Shown: one piece after another, positions 39,873 through 44,433 of the stretch
Numbering within the stretch: the first letter of the stretch is position 1
Layout: every line of letters begins with the position of its first letter
Assembly (NCBI GenBank): GCA_022573975.1
Contig: JACZSY010000005.1
Span: 1 to 44,433 of the forward strand
Length of the DNA: 44,433 nt
Reading direction: 5' to 3'
Origin: SAR324 cluster bacterium
GTDB lineage: Bacteria > SAR324 > JACQKK01
Made by a program: the position numbers and the translations under genes
Notes under the pieces: generated by a model
Told to the model about the DNA's origin: nothing
The model's input: the letters and a program-made list of their open reading frames with translations, nothing else
Databases searched by the model: none

Positions 39873-41777
39873 TCAACCGGCCTGGGGTTCGATCTGCAGC
39901 AGGGAACGAAGATCGTCTCCTTCCACGGTTTCGTTTTCGATCAGGTTCTTGGCCAGGGTGTGCAGGTTGTCGATTTGATCTTTCAGCAGGCCCAGTGCTT
40001 TCTGATAGCTGGAATTGACGATTTTATTCACCTCCTGGTCGATCAGTTCCGCGGTGTCTTCCCCGTATTTGAGGTCCATGCCGATGTCCTTCCCCAGAAA
40101 GTGGTGTTCCTCCCCTGTATCCAGGGTGATCGGTCCGATGACATCGCTCATGCCCCATTGGGTCACCATGTTCCGGGCGGTCTGGGTGGCCTGTTGAATG
40201 TCGTTGCTGGCGCCCGTGGTGATCGCTTCCTCTCCAAAGATCAGTTCCTCGGCCGCCCGGCCGCCCATGGCCACCATGATCGAGGCGATGAGGTATTCCC
40301 GGTCATGATTGTGGAGTTCCTCCCGTGGCAAAAAAGAGGTCAACCCCAGGGATTGGCCCCTGGGCACGATGGTCACTTTGTGCACCGGGTCCGCCTTGGG
40401 CAGCAGCGTGCCCACGATGGCATGGCCGGCTTCGTGATAGGCGGTGTTCCGCTTTTCCGCATCGCTCATCAACATGCTGCGGCGTTCCGGCCCCATCAGC
40501 ACCTTGTCCCTGGCCCACTCCAGGTCCTTCAAATCGATCTGGTTCTTGTTTTTCCTGGCGGCGTATAGGGCGGACTCGTTGACCAGATTGCGCAGGTCGG
40601 CCCCCGAAAAACCGGGCGTTCCCTTGGCGATCACCGACAGGTCGATCCCGCCGGCCAGTTTGACCTTGGCGGAATGGATGCCCAGGATGCGCTCGCGGCC
40701 CCGCACATCCGGCAGGGGCACGGTGACCGTGCGGTCGAAACGCCCGGGGCGGAGCAGGGCGGGATCGAGCACGTCCACCCGGTTGGTGGCGGCTATGATG
40801 ATCACCCCCTCGGAGGTGTCGAAGCCGTCCATTTCCACCAACAGTTGATTGAGGGTTTGCTCCCGCTCGTCATGACCGCTCCCCAGGCCCGCCCCCCGGT
40901 GGCGGCCCACCGCGTCGATCTCATCGATAAAGATGATGCAGGGGGCGGTTTTGCGTCCTTCCTCGAAAAGATCCCGCACGCGGCTGGCTCCGACGCCAAC
41001 GAACATCTCCACGAAATCCGAACCGCTGATGGTGAAAAAGGGAACATTGGCCTCCCCCGCCACGGCCCGGGCCAACAGGGTCTTGCCCGTGCCGGGCGGA
41101 CCGATCATCAAAATCCCCTTGGGAATCTTCCCTCCCAATTTGCGGAACCTTTCCGGGTCTTTCAGAAATTCGATGATCTCCACCAGTTCCTCCTTGGCTT
41201 CCTCCACTCCGGCCACATCGGCGAAGGTCACCCGCGTACTGTTCTCGTCCACGCGCCGCGCCCTGCTTTTTCCCAGGGAGAACAAGCGGTTTCCGCCCCC
41301 CTGCATGCGGCGCATGAAGAAAAACCAGACGGCGATCAGGAAAATGAAAGCCCCCCACTGTAGAAAGATGGACAGGTACCATGGATTTCCGGCATCGGGC
41401 TGGACGGTGATTTTCACATTTTGCTTTTGCAGGGCCGGCACCAGATTGGGGTCCTTGGGGATATTGACCATGAACCCGGTGCCGTCCATTTGAAATCCTT
41501 CGATCTGGCTGCCTGAAATGATCACGCTCGACACCTGTCCGGATTTCACCCGGTGAAAGAAGTCGCTATAGAGGATTTCCTGGGCCGGTTTGCGAGTGCC
41601 GGACATCATGTTCATGATCACGATCGCCAGCACGATTACCGCCAGGCCAATCATGAAATTTTTATTCCGTGGGTTCAATATCCCTCGACGGTTGGGGTTG
41701 ATGTCATTCCGCTCGGGCGGTGGCGGGAAACTCCGGTTGGGGGCCGCCCCCGCCATCGGCGCCGGAGCCAGGCCCAT
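39873..41777 (-). CDS. ftsH: ATP-dependent zinc metalloprotease FtsH
   Basis: Membrane-anchored AAA+ protease that degrades misfolded and regulatory membrane proteins, including LpxC in enterobacteria. The 634 residues show a Pro-rich N-terminal extension (about 1-40), a first membrane helix (41-57), a periplasmic domain with [12 protein letters not shown], a second helix (about 136-154), Walker A G-P-P-G-T-G-K-T at 226-233, Walker [11 protein letters not shown] near 281-290, the second region of homology with R-P-G-R-F-D-R and the zinc site H-E-A-G-H at 448-452. The N-terminal extension makes the start uncertain. A good promoter lies at 41825-41853. Confidence 0.96.
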   Translation of the reverse strand: MGLAPAPMAGAAPNRSFPPPPERNDINPNRRGILNPRNKNFMIGLAVIVLAIVIMNMMSGTRKPAQEILYSDFFHRVKSGQVSSVIISGSQIEGFQMDGTGFMVNIPKDPNLVPALQKQNVKITVQPDAGNPWYLSIFLQWGAFIFLIAVWFFFMRRMQGGGNRLFSLGKSRARRVDENSTRVTFADVAGVEEAKEELVEIIEFLKDPERFRKLGGKIPKGILMIGPPGTGKTLLARAVAGEANVPFFTISGSDFVEMFVGVGASRVRDLFEEGRKTAPCIIFIDEIDAVGRHRGAGLGSGHDEREQTLNQLLVEMDGFDTSEGVIIIAATNRVDVLDPALLRPGRFDRTVTVPLPDVRGRERILGIHSAKVKLAGGIDLSVIAKGTPGFSGADLRNLVNESALYAARKNKNQIDLKDLEWARDKVLMGPERRSMLMSDAEKRNTAYHEAGHAIVGTLLPKADPVHKVTIVPRGQSLGLTSFLPREELHNHDREYLIASIMVAMGGRAAEELIFGEEAITTGASNDIQQATQTARNMVTQWGMSDVIGPITLDTGEEHHFLGKDIGMDLKYGEDTAELIDQEVNKIVNSSYQKALGLLKDQIDNLHTLAKNLIENETVEGDDLRSLLQIEPQAG

Positions 41778-41824
41778 ATTCCCGCCAAAACGAATATGCC
41801 CAAATAAAAAGACGCTTACCTGAA

Positions 41825-41853
41825 ATCTTAAAATCGCAGTGAGGCGAAGTCAA
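41825..41853 (-). promoter_or_regulatory. ftsH: Probable ftsH promoter
   Basis: On the minus strand TTGACT (41853-41848), 17 bases, TAAGAT (41830-41825). Transcription would start near 41818, about 40 bases before the start codon. Confidence 0.65.
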
Positions 41854-42054
41854 ACCCCTTCGGCAAGGCCGGTTGGAAATTCAGGCCGGTTGGCCGAATC
41901 CGCAAATGGCTCCCATGCCCGCTCCGAAGGCCGGCAAGGCCTCCTGAAAGGAGGATACATCGTTTCCGAAACGGGAAACCGGCCTCCCTCCGGCAACCAC
42001 GGTCCGTCCCAACCGCCCCTCCCTTTGATCCGGATCTCCCCTCCGCCGGCGCGC

Positions 42055-43125
42055 TTACCGGCCCGCGGGGAGGATGGCCATGCAATCCCCATAGCTGAAG
42101 AACCGGTAATCATGGGCGATGGCCAGGCCATAGGCGGCGAGGAGCTGTTCGCGGCCATGAAAGGCGGAAACCATCAACATCAAGGTGGTGCGGGGCTGGT
42201 GAAAATTGGTGATCAATCCATCCACCACCTGGAAGGAAAAAGGAGGGCGGATGTATAGGTCGCTCCAACCCGCGAAGCCGTCGGGGCGGCCCTCCCGCCA
42301 CCAACTCTCCAAGGCGCGCACCGTGGTGGTGCCCACGGCGATCACAGGCTGGCGCCTGGCTTTCGCCTCTTGGATGGCGGCGCTGGTGCGTTGGGGAATT
42401 TCGAACCATTCGCGGTGCATGACATGACTGGAGAGATCCTCGTCCTGGATCTTGGCGAATGTGCCGATGCCCACGTGAAGGGTCAACTCGGCCAAGGCAA
42501 TGTCCCGCGAACGCAGGCCGTCCAGCACCGCGGGCGTGAAATGAAGCCCGGCCGTTGGCGCGGCGATGGCGCCATCCACGGCGGCGAACACTGTCTGATA
42601 GGCGCCGCGGTCCGCCTCATGCTGGGCGGCATCGCCGGCATCGCGGCGGATATAGGGGGGCAGGGGGATCATGCCATGGCGCTCCAGGCGCTTTCGCAGC
42701 GTTCCGGCATCGGGGAATTCGAGCCGCCAATGGCCCTCCCCGGTGCGCTCGATGGCCCTGGCTGAAATCTCCCCTCCGGAGAATTGCAGCGTCATCCCCG
42801 GTTGGATGCGCCGCGCGTTGCGGATCATGGCCCGCCAGAGCCCCGGCCGCTCTTCTTCCACCAGCAAGGCGTCGAGCGCGCCGCCGCCAGGAAGGCTGCC
42901 GAAAAGACGCCGCGGCAGCACCCGGGTGTTGTTGACCACCAACAGGCATCCTCCGGGAAACCGCTCCTGCAACAGCGCCGGCAGTTCACGGAAGGTGTGG
43001 TGGGCGATGGAGTCCAGGCCCCGCCGCAGCAACAGCAGCCGGGAGCGATCCCGTTCCGCCACCGGGCTTTGCGCGATGAGATGAGGGGGGAGGTCGTAAT
43101 GATAGAGGTGCAATCCAGCGGACAT
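42055..43125 (-). CDS. queA: S-adenosylmethionine:tRNA ribosyltransferase-isomerase
   Basis: Transfers and isomerises the ribosyl part of SAM onto preQ1 in tRNA to make epoxyqueuosine. The 356 residues start M-S-A-G-L-H-L-Y-H-Y-D-L-P and contain the family landmarks L-I-A-Q-x-P, V-V-N-N-T-R-V-L-P-R-R-L-F-G, Y-Q-T-V-F-A, G-A-I-A-A-P-T-A-G-L-H-F-T, L-H-V-G-I-G-T-F and I-A-V-G-T-T-T-V-R-A-L-E-S. ATG 43125 lies 8 bases after the preceding gene's stop; the longer open frame upstream belongs to an antisense-like shadow of that gene. Other queuosine genes (tgt, queG) are not in the window. Confidence 0.97.
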   Translation of the reverse strand: MSAGLHLYHYDLPPHLIAQSPVAERDRSRLLLLRRGLDSIAHHTFRELPALLQERFPGGCLLVVNNTRVLPRRLFGSLPGGGALDALLVEEERPGLWRAMIRNARRIQPGMTLQFSGGEISARAIERTGEGHWRLEFPDAGTLRKRLERHGMIPLPPYIRRDAGDAAQHEADRGAYQTVFAAVDGAIAAPTAGLHFTPAVLDGLRSRDIALAELTLHVGIGTFAKIQDEDLSSHVMHREWFEIPQRTSAAIQEAKARRQPVIAVGTTTVRALESWWREGRPDGFAGWSDLYIRPPFSFQVVDGLITNFHQPRTTLMLMVSAFHGREQLLAAYGLAIAHDYRFFSYGDCMAILPAGR

Positions 43126-43133
43126 GGCCGGCT

Positions 43134-43724
43134 TCAATTCACCAGCAGGGTTTCCTGCTCCTGGCCGCAGTGCTGGCAGACCGTGGCCAGCAGTTCGATG
43201 GCCTTCTTGCAGTTCTCGCAGGATTTGTGATCCCACCCGGAATGTTCCTTGGGCTTGAGGGCCGATAGCAGCCTGTGCTCCACGGAGGGATTGCCTCCCT
43301 CGCTCTGGGATTGGTAGGCGCGGGTTTGTTGTTGCAATTTCATCCGCAACCGGGTGGTCAGTTCCTGGTAGTTGCGGTGATAGGATCTGAACTCGCGAAC
43401 CGTCCTGAACAAGCCGGCGAACAGGGCGAAACACAGCGAAACCATCAGCAATGAAATCCAGCCAAGCGCATGGGGGTCGAACAGGGAGTAGAACGAGAAT
43501 CCGGCCAGGATCAGGGTGAATCCGAAAAATCCGGCGATGCTGATCTGGAAAATCTCCACGATCACACGATGCTGGTATTCGTGAAGCTTCAGCAGACTTT
43601 GACCATTTCCGCGGAAGGGTTCCTTCTTTTCGGGGGACCCCAGGTTTCCGCTCAACAAAGCCCTGATGGCGAAAATCCATCGCTCCGGCAGCATCTTGCG
43701 TAATTTCATGGATACTGAAGGCAT
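43134..43724 (-). CDS. Two-helix membrane protein with C-terminal zinc ribbon
   Basis: 196 residues, no family recognised. A basic N-terminus is followed by two membrane helices (about 62-80 with G-F-F-G-F-T-L-I-L-A-G-F-S, and 86-105 with L-G-W-I-S-L-L-M-V-S-L-C-F-A-L-F), a helical cytoplasmic region and a C-terminal zinc ribbon C-E-N-C then C-Q-H-C-G. The start may be the ATG at 43724 or that at 43709; neither has a strong ribosome site. It has a well-formed promoter at 43805-43832 and precedes queA by 8 bases, so it heads that transcript. Confidence 0.78.
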   Translation of the reverse strand: MPSVSMKLRKMLPERWIFAIRALLSGNLGSPEKKEPFRGNGQSLLKLHEYQHRVIVEIFQISIAGFFGFTLILAGFSFYSLFDPHALGWISLLMVSLCFALFAGLFRTVREFRSYHRNYQELTTRLRMKLQQQTRAYQSQSEGGNPSVEHRLLSALKPKEHSGWDHKSCENCKKAIELLATVCQHCGQEQETLLVN

Positions 43725-43804
43725 TTTTTTAATTTCGAATCATCCGCCCGGGAAAAATCCCGAACGAGGCCCTGAGGAAACTCCATGCTTCACACTTGCC
43801 GATA

Positions 43805-43832
43805 ATTATACGCAAGACGTGTTTTTAGGCAA
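43805..43832 (-). promoter_or_regulatory. Promoter with perfect -10 for the zinc-ribbon gene and queA
   Basis: On the minus strand TTGCCT (43832-43827), 16 bases, TATAAT (43810-43805). The leader is about 75 bases and contains the small hairpin CGGGA-TTTT-TCCCG. Confidence 0.7.
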
Positions 43833-43963
43833 GGCTTGCAAAAGCTGGCCGTGCTCAAAATCCTCCGGGGCCATCCCCGGCAAACAGCGCCCCTCCGGAA
43901 AAAATAGGCGCCGGCGGCCCGGCGCGAGCCACCACGATCGGTTCCACCCCGCCAAGTTGTCCC

Positions 43964-43993
43964 TTGACACGGACTCGGAGCGGCGATTAGAAT
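43964..43993 (+). promoter_or_regulatory. tRNA-Asn promoter
   Basis: TTGACA (43964-43969, exact consensus), 18 bases, TAGAAT (43988-43993, one mismatch). The tRNA begins about 31 bases after the -10 box. Confidence 0.8.
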
Positions 43994-44024
43994 TTCATCA
44001 TTGGACCCTGCCTCGAGCCCTTTT

Positions 44025-44096
44025 TCCCCGATAGCTCAGCGGTAGAGCGGGTGGCTGTTAACCACTAGGTCGTAAGTTCGAATCTTACTCGGGGAG
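44025..44096 (+). tRNA. tRNA-Asn (anticodon GTT)
   Basis: A full cloverleaf: acceptor TCCCCGA paired with TCGGGGA, D-arm GCTC/GAGC with AGCGGTA loop, anticodon stem GGTGG/CCACT with loop CTGTTAA (anticodon GTT at 44057-44059), variable AGGTC, T-arm GTAAG/CTTAC with loop TTCGAAT, and discriminator G. CCA is not encoded. A promoter precedes it and a terminator follows it. Confidence 0.95.
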
Positions 44097-44107
44097 CTTG
44101 ATTTTAC

Positions 44108-44145
44108 GGGCTTTGACACAAATTTCTGTCAAGGCCCTTTTGCTT
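44108..44145 (+). terminator. Rho-independent terminator of tRNA-Asn
   Basis: GGGCTTTGACA, an 8-base loop, TGTCAAGGCCC (one G-U pair), then TTTTGCTTT. It starts 11 bases after the tRNA. Confidence 0.9.
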
Positions 44146-44286
44146 TGGATCACCCCCGAGCCGCCTGAAGGCCGGCTTATGGGTGACAAATTCCACCGGC
44201 CATGTTTTTTTGGCGGTGTGTGGTGGATCGTCCGTTGGGTCGCTTTCATCGCTCCTTTGGGTGCCGCCACTGTTCTCACCACCATC

Positions 44287-44331
44287 CCAGCCAATAATCT
44301 CCCAGCCAATAATTTCCCAGGAAAGAATGTC
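44287..44331 (+). repeat. Three 15-bp tandem repeats at the start of the 44327 gene
   Basis: ccagccaataatctc, ccagccaataatttc and ccaggaaagaatgtc. The third, diverged copy contains both the AGGA ribosome site and the ATG start codon. Confidence 0.88.
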
Positions 44332-44433
44332 CCACAATGACGACCCCCTGGTCTTCAGCACCGGCGGCATCCCTCCTCAAAACTGCTCGTCATGCGGCAA
44401 GCATCCCTGCGTCTGTCCGCCGGCGGGGGAGAT
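44327..44433 (+). CDS. SUI1/YciH-like translation factor, 5' end only
   Basis: The window ends after 35 codons. The visible part begins M-S-H-N-D-D-P-L-V-F-S-T-G-G-I and continues with a C-S-S-C-G-K-H-P-C-V-C zinc-type segment. This resembles the N-terminus of bacterial YciH/SUI1 (eIF1-like) proteins, which read L-V-Y-S-T then a C-x-x-C ... C-x-C segment before the conserved SUI1 domain; that domain lies beyond the window. AGGA at 44319-44322 precedes the ATG. The assignment rests on the short N-terminal pattern only. Confidence 0.55.
   Translation, partial: MSHNDDPLVFSTGGIPPQNCSSCGKHPCVCPPAGE

Noticed and set aside
43740-43800. Stretch resembling part of RNase P RNA (gaggaaactccatgcttcac)
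   Set aside because: Only one short block is similar, the rest of the conserved core is absent, and the region is the leader of a minus-strand gene.
44098-44340. Short frames on both strands after the tRNA
   Set aside because: They overlap the tRNA terminator and the repeat array and show no coding signal.

Overview
This window comes from a GC-rich Gram-negative bacterium with an outer membrane. The evidence is lpxK (lipid A), a probable MltA lipoprotein, an LpoB-like penicillin-binding-protein activator, a TonB/ExbB/ExbD system with a TonB-dependent receptor, and psd. The gene set is mostly chromosomal housekeeping. The lineage cannot be fixed from sequence alone; the LpoB plus TPR-lipoprotein pair and overall style would fit a deltaproteobacterium-like or related group. 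I see no transposase, integrase, phage gene or CRISPR array.

Layout. 1-643: partial mltA (minus). 812-5919: a plus-strand run of lpxK, def, a DUF192 protein, tmk, holB, a hypothetical exported protein and a possible 36-residue membrane peptide. 6062-9279: a minus-strand ABC ATPase and FtsX-type permease with ATGA overlap. 9776-12722: plus-strand FAH-family hydratase, HAD phosphatase, SH3-domain membrane protein and a crotonase. 12763-13338: exported protein with a repetitive basic tail (minus). 13888-15825: mutL. 16119-18764: large cNMP/PAS/pseudokinase/REC/GGDEF protein (minus). 19307-20701: lpd (minus). 21087-23087: lpoB-like gene and TPR lipoprotein (minus). 23535-29330: a TonB module, with tonB plus receptor on the minus strand, exbB-exbD on the plus strand, and a small polytopic membrane protein on the minus strand behind a cobalamin riboswitch. 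29770-35872: mnmG, ilvE, hypothetical, gatA, hypothetical. 35954-37552: membrane protein, flavin/PNPOx-like protein, DUF1272 zinc-ribbon protein. 37742-43724: minus-strand rlmN-psd, ftsH, queA and a zinc-ribbon membrane protein. 44025-44096: tRNA-Asn with its own promoter and terminator. 44327 to the end: start of a SUI1/YciH-like gene.

The most striking pattern not explained by genes is short tandem repetition. At least fifteen places carry 2 to 13 direct copies of short units, very often exactly 15 bp and otherwise mostly 9, 12, 18 or 33 bp. They sit in gaps, in leaders, at start codons and in terminal or linker parts of proteins. Several pass directly into coding sequence as 3- to 6-residue protein repeats (TonB linker, C-tails of the 12763 protein and the receptor, N-termini of RlmN and the 4998 protein). 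The second notable item is the cobalamin riboswitch that controls a small S-component-like membrane protein beside a complete TonB energy-coupling and receptor set, which suggests a corrinoid uptake locus.
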